In this document: piece after piece, positions 43,977 through 53,220 of the stretch
How the letters are laid out: every line of letters begins with the position of its first letter
Position numbering within the stretch: position 1 is the first letter of the stretch
Assembly: GCF_029784135.1 (NCBI RefSeq)
Contig: NC_073745.1
Location: forward strand, 47,678,116-47,742,115
DNA: 64,000 bases
From: Toxorhynchites rutilus septentrionalis
Taxonomy: Eukaryota; Arthropoda; Insecta; Diptera; Culicidae
Direction: 5' to 3'
Notes under the pieces: model-generated
The model's database searches: none
Seen by the model: only the letters and a program-made list of their open reading frames with translations
What the model was told of the DNA's origin: nothing
Position numbers and translations under genes: made by a program

Positions 43977-46900
43977 TTCAAATAGAGAGGTCGGAGATAT
44001 CACTGTTTTACAGTGGAATTGTCGTAGTCTTATCCCTAAATTGGATACATTCAAATTTTTAATTCATAACTCCAATTGTGATGTTTTTGCTCTGTCCGAA
44101 ACTTGGCTTTCTTCGCGAGATGATCTCTCTTTCCACGATTTCAATATTGTTCGCTTGGACCGTGATGACAGATACGGAGGGGTGCTATTGGGGATCAATA
44201 AGTACCACTCATTTTTTCGAATTGACCTTCCACCTATTGGAGGGATCGAAGCTGTTGCTTGTCATGCAAACATCAGAGGCAAAGACCTCTGTATTGTCAG
44301 CTTGTATTGGCCTCCGAGAGCTGCGGTTAGCCGCAAGCAACTTGTTGACATGTGCTCACTCCTTCCTGAGCCACGATTGATCTTGGGAGACTTCAACTCT
44401 CACGGAACTGCCTGGGGGGAACAGTACGACGACAATCGTTCATCGTTGATCTATGACCTTTGTAACAGCTTCAATATGACCGTTTTGAATACTGGGGAAA
44501 CAACACGTGTACCTAAACCTCCTGCTAACCCAAGTGCTCTTGACCTCTCGCTTTGCTCGAATTCACTATCGTTAGATTGCAAGTGGAATGTAATCCAGGA
44601 CCCCAACGGTAGTGATCACTTGCCAATCAAAATTTCCATCACCATTGGGTCGAATTCTTCTGAATCTATAAACATGGCATATGACCTCACAAGACACATT
44701 GACTGGAAAAAATATGCGGACGCGATTGCTCTAGCCATCAATTCCAGAGATGGCTTACCTCCATTGGAGGAGTATAACTTCCTTTCTCGTTTGATCTATG
44801 ACAGCGCAGTTCGCGCTCAAACGAAACCCATCCCAGGTTCCACTATTCGCCGAAGGCCTCCCAATCTATGGTGGGATAGCCAGTGTTCCAAGCTTTATGT
44901 AGAAAAATCGAATGCATTTAAAGCTTTTCGGAAACGTGGAACCCCTGAAAATTTTCAAACGTATTTAGCCCTTGAAGATCAATTTAAAAACTTAATCAAA
45001 GGGAAAAAACGTGCTTATTGGCGAAATTTCGTGGGAGGTTTGTCACGAGAAACGTCAATGAAAAAATTATGGAAAGTGGCTCGAAACATGAGAAATCGCT
45101 ATTCAACGAATGAAAGCGAAGAATATTCACATCGATGGATTTTTAATTTTGCACGGAAGGTTTGTCCTGATTCCGCTCCTGTGCAAAAAATTGTTCGAGA
45201 TATACCACAAGATAGGTGCGATCTTGATTCCGAGTTTTCGATGGTAGAATTCTCTCTTGCTCTGCTTTCTTGTAACAATTCTGCTCCGGGATCGGATAGA
45301 ATTAAGTTCAACTTGCTGAAAAACCTCCCTGATGTGGCGAAACATCGCTTGTTGAATTTATTCAATCGGTTTCTGGAGAATAATATTGTTCCAGATGATT
45401 GGAGACAAGTACGAGTTATAGCTATTCAAAAACCCGGAAAACCCGCGTCCGACTTCAATTCGTACCGCCCAATAGCAATGCTGTCTTGTATACGGAAATT
45501 GTTGGAGAAAATGATCTTGTTTCGCCTTGATCGATGGGTTGAAACGAATGGCCTACTCTCAGATACACAATATGGGTTCCGCAGGGGCAAGGGGACGAAT
45601 GATTGTCTTGCGTTGCTTTCTTCAGAAATTCAAATGGCTTACGCCGAAAAAAAACAAATGGCTTCAGTATTCTTGGACATAAAGGGGGCTTTCGATTCTG
45701 TTTCAATAGAGGTTTTGTCGGACAAATTACACTCTCGGGGTCTGCCGCCTCTATTGAATAATATGTTATATAACTTGCTTTGTGAGAAACATTTGAACTT
45801 TTCTCACGGAGATTCGGCAGTAAGTCGGGTCTCTTACATGGGCCTCCCCCAGGGCTCATGTTTAAGCCCCCTTTTGTACAACTTCTATGTAAGCGACATC
45901 GACAATTGCCTTACACAAAATTGCAGCCTAAGACAACTTGCAGATGATGGAGTGGTGTCTGTCGTAGGATCAAACGAATCCGACCTGCAAGGACCCTTAC
46001 AAGATACTTTGAACAATTTTTCAACCTGGGCCATTGGGCTAGGGATCGAATTCTCCACGGAGAAAACAGAGATGGTGGTTTTTTCTAGGAAGCATAGACC
46101 AGCAAAACCAAAGCTTCAACTTTTGGGTAAACCGATCACTCATGCTATGTCATTCAAGTATCTTGGGGTCTGGTTCGACTCCAAATGTACTTGGGGGGCC
46201 CATATTAGGTATCTGAGTAAAAAATGCCAGCAAAGAATAAACTTTCTCCGTACAATTACCGGCACCTGGTGGGGAGCCCACCCAGAAGATCTTATAATGT
46301 TGTATCGAACAACTATTCTCTCAGTGATGGAGTATGGCAGTTTCTGTTTTCAATCAGCTGCCAAAACACACCTCATTAAACTCGAGCGAATTCAGTATCT
46401 TTGTCTCCGTATCGCGTTGGGATGTATGCCCTCAACGCATACCATGAGTCTCGAGGTTTTGGCAGGCCTACTCCCACTAAAAGATCGCTTCAATTTATTA
46501 TCTCTTCGGTTCTTCATCCGGTGTAAGGTCATGAACCCATTGGTGATCGGAAATTTTGACCAGCTGATCGAGCTAAATTTTCACTCCGGATTCATGAGTT
46601 CATATCATGAATTCATCTCCATGCAGGTTGATCCTTCTTCGTATATTCCCAACCGTGTTTGTTTCCTTGACTACATCAATTCCTCTGTGCATTTTGATCT
46701 GTCCATGAAGCAAGATATCCATGAATATTCAGATTACCAACGATCGAGGATCGCTCCAACGATCTTCGATGAAAAGTATGGGGGTATCAATTGTGATAAT
46801 ATGTACTTTACTGATGGGTCCACTATAAACGAGTCCACAGGATTTGGAGTGTTCAACGAATTTTTTAGCACCTCACACAGTCTTCAGAATCCTTGCTCAG

Positions 46901-47652
46901 TGTATATTGCTGAATTGGCAGCAATTCATTGGGCGCTGGACAGCGTCGCCTCACGACCTGTTGAACACTATTACATTGTAACGGATAGTCTTAGCTCTGT
47001 CGAAGCTATCCGTTCAGTGAGGCCGGAAAAGCACTCGCCGTACTTCCTTGAGAGAATACGAGAAATTTTGAGTGCTTTATCCAGACGCTGTTATGTCATT
47101 ACCTTTATCTGGGTCCCTTCACATTGCTCCATTCCGGGTAATGAGAGGGCTGACTCATTAGCAAAGGTAGGTGCAATTGAAGGCGATATTTATCAGCGTC
47201 AAATCGCCTTCAATGAATTTTATTCATTAGTCCGCAAAAATACCATCGCTAACTGGCAACGCAAGTGGAATGAAGATGAATTGGGCCGGTGGTTTCACTC
47301 GATTATCCCTAAGGTTAGCCTCAAACCGTGGTTCAAAAGTCTAGACTTGAGTCGGGACTTTATTCGCACCTTCTCCCGACTCATGTCCAATCACTGTTCG
47401 TTAGACGCGTTACTCTTTCGTTTCAATCTGGCCGGTAGCAATCTCTGCATTTGTGGCCGAGGTTACCACGACATCGAACACGTTGTTTGGGCGTGTGAGG
47501 TGTATCTTGTTGCCAGATCGAATTTAGAAAACTCCCTTCGGGCTAGAGGAAGGCAGCCCAATGTGCCGGTGAGAGATGTGTTGGCTCGGTTAGACCTTGA
47601 TTACATGTCCCATATATATGTTTTCCTTAAAGCTATAGATCTTCGTGTGTGA
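43969..47652 (+). CDS. ORF2 polyprotein, copy 2
   Basis: It has the same domain order and length as the copy at 2997-6680. The endonuclease motifs are SETW, GDFNSHG and SDHLPI. The reverse transcriptase has FLDIKGAFDS, LPQGSCLSPLLYNF and LADDGVV. RNase H has FTDGS, AELAA, VTDS and GNERADS, and the C-terminus has CICGRGYHDIEH. No internal stop. By eye the sequence is nearly identical to copy 1 apart from patches, the clearest being the 30 or so residues before the RNase H FTDGS motif. The ATG at 43969 overlaps ORF1 by 8 nt. Confidence 0.93.
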   Translation: MSNSNREVGDITVLQWNCRSLIPKLDTFKFLIHNSNCDVFALSETWLSSRDDLSFHDFNIVRLDRDDRYGGVLLGINKYHSFFRIDLPPIGGIEAVACHANIRGKDLCIVSLYWPPRAAVSRKQLVDMCSLLPEPRLILGDFNSHGTAWGEQYDDNRSSLIYDLCNSFNMTVLNTGETTRVPKPPANPSALDLSLCSNSLSLDCKWNVIQDPNGSDHLPIKISITIGSNSSESINMAYDLTRHIDWKKYADAIALAINSRDGLPPLEEYNFLSRLIYDSAVRAQTKPIPGSTIRRRPPNLWWDSQCSKLYVEKSNAFKAFRKRGTPENFQTYLALEDQFKNLIKGKKRAYWRNFVGGLSRETSMKKLWKVARNMRNRYSTNESEEYSHRWIFNFARKVCPDSAPVQKIVRDIPQDRCDLDSEFSMVEFSLALLSCNNSAPGSDRIKFNLLKNLPDVAKHRLLNLFNRFLENNIVPDDWRQVRVIAIQKPGKPASDFNSYRPIAMLSCIRKLLEKMILFRLDRWVETNGLLSDTQYGFRRGKGTNDCLALLSSEIQMAYAEKKQMASVFLDIKGAFDSVSIEVLSDKLHSRGLPPLLNNMLYNLLCEKHLNFSHGDSAVSRVSYMGLPQGSCLSPLLYNFYVSDIDNCLTQNCSLRQLADDGVVSVVGSNESDLQGPLQDTLNNFSTWAIGLGIEFSTEKTEMVVFSRKHRPAKPKLQLLGKPITHAMSFKYLGVWFDSKCTWGAHIRYLSKKCQQRINFLRTITGTWWGAHPEDLIMLYRTTILSVMEYGSFCFQSAAKTHLIKLERIQYLCLRIALGCMPSTHTMSLEVLAGLLPLKDRFNLLSLRFFIRCKVMNPLVIGNFDQLIELNFHSGFMSSYHEFISMQVDPSSYIPNRVCFLDYINSSVHFDLSMKQDIHEYSDYQRSRIAPTIFDEKYGGINCDNMYFTDGSTINESTGFGVFNEFFSTSHSLQNPCSVYIAELAAIHWALDSVASRPVEHYYIVTDSLSSVEAIRSVRPEKHSPYFLERIREILSALSRRCYVITFIWVPSHCSIPGNERADSLAKVGAIEGDIYQRQIAFNEFYSLVRKNTIANWQRKWNEDELGRWFHSIIPKVSLKPWFKSLDLSRDFIRTFSRLMSNHCSLDALLFRFNLAGSNLCICGRGYHDIEHVVWACEVYLVARSNLENSLRARGRQPNVPVRDVLARLDLDYMSHIYVFLKAIDLRV

Positions 47653-48005
47653 TTGTCCCTACATCCTTATACCCTCCTTTCCTTCCTTTGCGGGTAATTC
47701 GTCCCCTTGCTATAAATAGTAGAATAAGTTGAAATGTAAATACACTATAGATATACGAATAGATTTAAGAAATGAGTGTTCATCAACATTGTTACAATTT
47801 CCTTATATCCCATCCTTCTCCTAAAAATATGTCACCCTCCTAAACTCGAGTACACCGCGAGTAATCGGTTTTCCACCTTACTAACCATAGATCTAAGAAA
47901 ATTGTTTATGTATATAGTTTTAAAATTATATTTAAGAATTCGGCTCCTTTAAACTTAAGTAACTGAGCCTGTAAAAATAAACGAATTAATAAAAAAAAAA
48001 AAAAA

Positions 48006-48408
48006 AATAAGCGTTGTTAGTTTATTCGATATTTGTGCTATCGAAATTGATCTTTGTTCGTAAGTGGAAATGGATTTTCAGGCGAAATAACGCATTTCCA
48101 TATCTTATATCGATAAATAAAAATGGAAGGCCAAATGTGTTGGTAAGCGCAAAAGCCGAGGAAGGAATGGTTCAATTTGAGTCATATATATTTCGTTGTA
48201 TTCGTCTCTTCCCGTAGATCAATATAGCGGAGAGAAAAATCGGAATTTATAGTAAAAGGAAATTGTAAAGGGTCAAAGGGTAATCAATCAATGAAGAGTT
48301 CAGTGATTGGACTCACTAACGTTCACTTAGTAAGAAAACGTGGATGTTTGAAAGTATTCAAATCAAAAAATCTATTTTGGGCGGCGCGAAGTGCGTCGGG
48401 TCAGCTAG
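48006..48408 (+). mobile_element. Rest of Helitron b and complete Helitron c
   Basis: The part 48019-48109 continues the interrupted module b. Module c starts tcgataaataaaaatgg at 48110 and ends gtcgggtcagctag at 48408, with a hairpin-like ggcgcgaagtgc before it. The order a, b, c is head to tail. Confidence 0.7.
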
Positions 48409-49215
48409 TACTGTAATAAAAAATCAGTAGCTGTTAAAACTGTTACTTTTACAGTTTTTATATTACAGTGAAAATTGTGATTCGGGCAGCCTTCGGCGCT
48501 TGTATCGATGGGGAGCGAGGCAGTGACCGCCTATTTTGGCATTGAATTACCCTACAGTAAACTGTATGTAAAGGAGGTTTAACAATGCAAATGTTTGCGA
48601 GGGACATACATAAATAAAAATAACATAAATCGAGTCTGAGAAAAAAAAACTGGATAGCTATTCAAAAACAATGCGATACAATAGGATAATGTTAGACATT
48701 TGGCGATTTAATTTCCATTTATAGACGCAGGGCATTCTTTAAGGCGGAATTCGACCTATTCAACATGATACATGCTACAAGGTCAACGTAAATAACAATG
48801 CATATGATACTTGCGCGTTTTTTTAAATTTTGTTTCCACCTCAGTCACTACACAGTAATGTGCGATCGCGCACTGCTCCAACATATGTCTTGATGTTATT
48901 GTTTTTATAATCAATAATTTTGTTGCTCCATTAATCTGGTGAATTATGATAATCGACAATAAATGACGTAGTTGCCCCAACATTGTCGTGCTACACACAC
49001 CGCATCGATCCGCAAGCCATTGGATAAGGGTAACATCGTTCAACAATACCAATTATGTCGTAAAATGATACACTCCAATAAGCAAGAAGCATTGACTTGT
49101 GGCATGCATCAAATGGAATAGGTGGAATCCCGCCTTTAGGAATAGATTAAACAGGTTTTTCACAGTCCATCTCACCCCCCCAGAGGCAACTGTCCGTTTT
49201 ACCCCATCAGTATAG
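48409..49215. repeat. Unclassified dispersed repeat, copy 2, left part
   Basis: About 48690-49215 matches 1040-1150 and 2165-2200 (ggcgatttaatttcc, cagggcattc, tttcacagtcca, cccatcagt). It continues after the piggyBac element at 52849. No gene. Confidence 0.55.
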
Positions 49216-49366
49216 TTAACACGTTGACTGCCAAGGCAATCTTCAGAAATGTGGCCAAAAATGGCAATTTAATTTTATCACATTATATTATTAAAAACTC
49301 AAATTCTAGTACATAGGTATCATAAAAAAAAAAATTTGTTGCTTTTTTCATAAAAAAAGGTCATAC

Positions 49367-49431
49367 GAATTATCTCGTAGTTGGCTTCTGGAACAGAAAT
49401 CTCTTCGCGGAAGCCAACTACGAGATAATTC
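49367..49431. repeat. Subterminal palindrome of the piggyBac element
   Basis: A 23-bp perfect inverted repeat, starting cgaattatctcgtagttggc and returning at 49409-49431, encloses about 19 nt. A related inverted arrangement (acgagataactcgtagttggc type) lies near the other end at about 52770-52834. These may be internal transposase-binding sites. Confidence 0.8.
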
Positions 49432-49969
49432 GTGCACAGACACGTTTCTACCTGTCGCTTCTCTAATCTCTGAATCATAGATACGCGTGCATATTTCATC
49501 ATATTTCATCAGTAGTGCTGCAGAACTTGTCGAGTACATCACATTTACGTTCCTCTTGAGTGTTTTGTTTTATAATTATTGTTGTAATTAAATTATCAAG
49601 AACCCAATATGGAAAAGAAAAGATCACTGACTCAAAATGAATTGGAGTATTACGCAAATCTCAGTGATTCAGAATTTGACGAGATGTTTGATGAGGATGA
49701 TAACGATAGTAGTGATTATGAACCTTCTGATAATTCAAGTGATAGTGAAGATATGGTCGTCTCCGAATGTGAAGTGGATCCTGAACCTGAAGATAATAAC
49801 GATGATTCTCAAACAACAACATCAAATGCGAATGATGATTTGTGGACAGAAATTCAACAAAATCCTGAAGTATTTATTTTCAAGAAAATATTGGTGTGAA
49901 ATTGGATACGGCAAATTTTACGGTACATACGCTGGTGGACTTATTTTTTCGGATGAATTTCGTGCATTA

Positions 49970-51267
49970 AAGGGTGTGTCACATCAAATTGCATCACGGA
50001 AAAAACGATGTAGAAATTTAATTTTTAGGAATTATAGCTTCAGCTTTCGCTTATAATCAGATAAGAGTGTATAGATCACGTTGGCCATGCTTCACTGTCA
50101 ATTTTTCTTAAATTTGGAAAAATGTCGTCGAACGAAAAAGAGCGTCGTGAATTAATCCTGTGCACTCATTTCGAGAATCCGGAGTTGTCACATCGGGACA
50201 TCGGTAAGATGCTGGGAATCGTCCAATCCACGGTCAGCAGAGTACTAAAACGATACTTCGAGAACCTAATCATCGACCGGAAGGTGAAGAACGGCAAAAA
50301 TGGATGCTCCGTCAGTGAAAAAGATCACAAGCGCGTAGTTAAGCAATTTAGACGTGATCCGAGAAGTTCGGTCCGGGATGTCGCCAATAAGCTGAATTTG
50401 TCAAGTTCATTCGTCCAGCGGACCAAGCAGCGGGAGGGCCTGCGTACATACAAGGTTCAGAAGGCTCCTAACCGCGACGAAAGGCAAAACATGGTGAGGA
50501 AGACGCGAGCCCGGAAGCTGTACACCGAAATGCTGACGAAGCCGCATTGCCTGGTAATGTACGACGAAACCTACGTCAAAGCGGACTTTCGTCAGCTGCC
50601 GGGCCTGTTGTTCTTCTCCGCAGAGGACAAATTCAGCGTTCCGGAGGAGATTCGCAAGCAGAAACTATCCAAGTTTGCCAAAAAGTACATGGTGTGGCAA
50701 GCGATCTGCTCTTGCGGAAAGCGGAGCGCCCCCTTCGTGATGACCGGCACGGTAAACGGGCAGGTTTACCTTAAGGAGTGCCTACAGAAGCGCTTACTAC
50801 CACTATTGAAGCAGCACGAGGGCCCGACCATCTTCTGGTCGAATCTCGCTTCGTGCCCCTATTCAAAGGACGTGTTGGAGTGGTACGAAGCCAATGGGGT
50901 CACCTTCGTGCCAAAGGAAATGAATCCGCCCAACGCGCCGGAGCTTCGCCCAATAGAGAAATATTGGGCGATTATGAAGCAGGCCCTCCGGAAGAACCTA
51001 AAAGTTGTCAAATCGGAGGCGGGCTTCAAGAGAAAATGGATTTCTGTTCAAAAAAAACTACAACCTGACGTTGTACAGAACCTTATGGACGGGGTAAAGA
51101 GGAAGATGCAAGCATACGGTCTTGGGCTCGAAGTTTGAATAAAAAGGAAATGCCAAAAGTTGTTTAATAGTTTTTATTTTACTGTCTAAAATTTTCAAAA
51201 GGATCGGTCTACTGGGCGAATTTCTACAGCGATTTTTCCGTGATGCAATTTGATGTGACACACCCTT
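49970..51267 (+). mobile_element. DD37E transposon (ITmD37E-like), copy 2, inside piggyBac
   Basis: The ends are complete and long: aagggtgtgtcacatcaaat with its full inverse at the right, continuing through 'gcatcacggaaaaa'. TA duplications lie at 49968-49969 and 51268-51269. Length is 1298 bp. It is closely similar to the copy at 14662-15925 but better preserved in structure. Confidence 0.93.
50122..51138 (+). CDS. ITmD37E transposase, full-length frame but catalytic Asp replaced
   Basis: A 338-aa uninterrupted frame, the normal length for this group, starts at an ATG with good context (aaaatgtcgtcg). Two N-terminal HTH units (LSHRDIGKMLGIVQSTVSR; SVRDVANKLNLSSSFVQ) precede the DDE core. 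The first motif is MYDETYVK, with the aspartate before E kept. The second motif reads FWSNLASCPYS where copy 1 has FWPDLASCHYS, so the second catalytic Asp is Asn. The third motif, RPIEKYW, is normal. Family knowledge says loss of one of the three acidic residues abolishes cleavage. The protein could still bind ends but should not cut DNA. Confidence 0.88.
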   Translation: MSSNEKERRELILCTHFENPELSHRDIGKMLGIVQSTVSRVLKRYFENLIIDRKVKNGKNGCSVSEKDHKRVVKQFRRDPRSSVRDVANKLNLSSSFVQRTKQREGLRTYKVQKAPNRDERQNMVRKTRARKLYTEMLTKPHCLVMYDETYVKADFRQLPGLLFFSAEDKFSVPEEIRKQKLSKFAKKYMVWQAICSCGKRSAPFVMTGTVNGQVYLKECLQKRLLPLLKQHEGPTIFWSNLASCPYSKDVLEWYEANGVTFVPKEMNPPNAPELRPIEKYWAIMKQALRKNLKVVKSEAGFKRKWISVQKKLQPDVVQNLMDGVKRKMQAYGLGLEV

Positions 51268-52848
51268 TACTGGTGGAACAAACTAATTTATATGCTGCGC
51301 AAGAAATGGAAAAACGCAAAGTAATAAAAAAAAACTAACAGGTTATCACAGTGGAAAGACGTCAGTGCTGCAGAGATGAAAGTTTTTATTGGACTATTGT
51401 TGCAAATGGGACCTTGCACTTTTCCATCAATCGAACATTACTGGAGCACAAACAAGCTATATAATGTAAACTTTTGGCGCTCACATATGAGTCGAAATCG
51501 ATTCCAGTTGATACTGCGTTATTTGGTTGATAACTCAATACCATCTGCCGACAGATTATACAAGGTGAGACCGATACTAAATCATTTCAATCATTTTATG
51601 CGTGAAAGCTATGTACCAGATAGAAATATTTGTATTGACGAATCCATGATGCTATGGCGAGGAAGATTGCTTTTCCGCCAATATATAAAAAATAAAAAAC
51701 ACAAATATGGTATCAAACTGTATGAACTATGTGAGTCCGACGGTCTTGTCATGAAAATAAAGATTTATAGCGGAAAATGTGAGGAAAATGATAATAAAGT
51801 AGGGCACACTGCTGACGTTGTTTTACATTTACTGGAGGACTATCTGGATAAGGGATACGCAGTGTACATGGATAATTTTGATAATTCTGTTACTCTTACA
51901 AAACTGCTAACTACACGAAAAACTTATGTGTGTGGAACCCTACGAAGTAATAGAAAAGGAAATCCCAGAGATGTGGTAAATCGCAAGCTGAAAAAAGGGG
52001 AGTGTATTTGGCAGCAAAATGGACCCGTTACTGTATGCAAATGGAAGGACAAACGAGATGTCCTTAGCATTTCAAACATGCATGCTGTTGAAATGGTAGA
52101 GGTCTGTAATCGCAATGGAAAAATTTCTATGAAACCGAATATAATACGAGATTACAATAATGGAATGTCTGGCATAGACCGATCAGACCAAATGCTTTCA
52201 TACTACTCATCTCTAAGAAAGAGTATTAGATGGCCCAAAAAGGTTTCATTACATATCATAGAGATATATATACACAACGCTCACAAAATGTTTCAAAAAG
52301 TTACTTCTTCTAACGTAAAACTAATGAAGTTCAGAGAAGAATTCCTCATCGCGTTGATTGGTGAAGAAATTCAACCAGTTTCAAAAAAAAAAAAAAAATT
52401 GCAAGAGCAACATTATTTAGAGAGTTTGCCACCGAAAAAAAAGAGCGCCCAACAAAGCCTTGTCGTACATGTACCCAAGCAAAAAAACGCCGAGAAACGC
52501 GTTATTTCTGTCCAGTCTGCAAAGAGAAGCCAGCCCTTTGTGTGGAAAATTGTTTTAAGAATTTCCACAAAAATCAATAAAATATTATGCAACCTCTTGA
52601 ATTTCAATTAATTTTTATAATTATATTTTTTGTTAGTTTCTAAATAAATTTTCTGTTCGTGCAAGCTAGCATTGATTTTTTGTTCTTTTCCTAGAAGCCA
52701 TCTATCTATATTAGCACTGATATATTACGAGTTTAATCGTAAATGCACAAAAATGGTAAGTAAACATAGGACGAGATAACTCGTAGTTGGCGTCCTTAAA
52801 AAGATCGCAATCTACGAGTTATCTCGTAGTTGGCAGTCAACGTGTTAA

Positions 52849-53220
52849 TTCAATAATTTGAAATTTTCACTCAAAAATGAATTTACTTTTCCATACATAC
52901 CTAATATCGCTTCTCTGTTAACTCACAAACCGAAATATAACCATTAGCGAATTGAATTTTGATATAAAACCACTCAAAATACTTAATATCGTTGCATCTG
53001 AAATAACATCCACTCGCGGAATCATGTATGATTTTCGGTTTTTGTTTCCATTTTCCCCTTTTGATCAGTATTCATTGCAATAGGGTGGCTTAAATATTAT
53101 AGAAAAACATGTAGAAGGTGTTCTCATTAACATAAATCTGAAATTCAAGATGTAACTATACAAATCAACCACCTGTCCATATTACCCCCACTATTTGTAT
53201 TACCCGCGGTTCCCCTAAAT
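52849..53220. repeat. Unclassified dispersed repeat, copy 2, right part (unoccupied site)
   Basis: It matches 2200-2296 and then 9515-9690. At 52929-52945 the text reads accgaaatataaccattag, i.e. it lacks the hairpin-ended element present at the same point in copy 1 (2297-9514). This gives an empty-site comparison for that insertion. Confidence 0.7.

Larger units (their letters stand above)
42093..48005 (+). mobile_element. Full-length I-clade non-LTR retrotransposon, copy 2
   Basis: The element of about 5.9 kb has two intact frames and a poly-A tail ending at 48005. Target-site duplications aataagcgttgtt lie at 42080-42092 and 48006-48018 (the first A residues are ambiguous against the tail). 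It inserted into a Helitron module, 14 bp from the end of a DD37E transposon. Its leader is about 100 nt shorter than that of copy 1, and diverged. Confidence 0.9.
49609..52580 (+). pseudogene. piggyBac transposase, frameshifted and interrupted
   Basis: The start ATG at 49609 leads an acidic N-terminal region (DEMFDEDDNDSSD). Frameshifts near 49880 and 49940 and in the A run at about 51330 break the frame; the DD37E insertion at 49970 splits it. The core reads from 51376 to about 52390. It carries the three catalytic aspartates in IDESMMLWRGR (about 51637), MDNFDNS (about 51867) and GMSGIDRSDQM (about 52176). Another frameshift in the A-rich stretch near 52435 moves the C-terminal cysteine-rich zinc domain (PCRTCTQAKKRRETRYFCPVC, broken here as PCRTC and YFCPVC) into a different frame, ending at 52580. 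It is nonfunctional, but all domains are still recognisable. Confidence 0.88.
49220..52844 (+). mobile_element. piggyBac-type transposon with nested DD37E element
   Basis: Perfect 15-bp terminal inverted repeats, cacgttgactgccaa, lie at 49220-49234 and, inverted, 52830-52844. Both ends are flanked by the TTAA duplication typical of piggyBac (49216-49219, 52845-52848). Inside each end is a palindrome built on 'ctacgagataa'. Without the nested element (49970-51267 plus TA) the length is about 2.3 kb. Confidence 0.93.
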
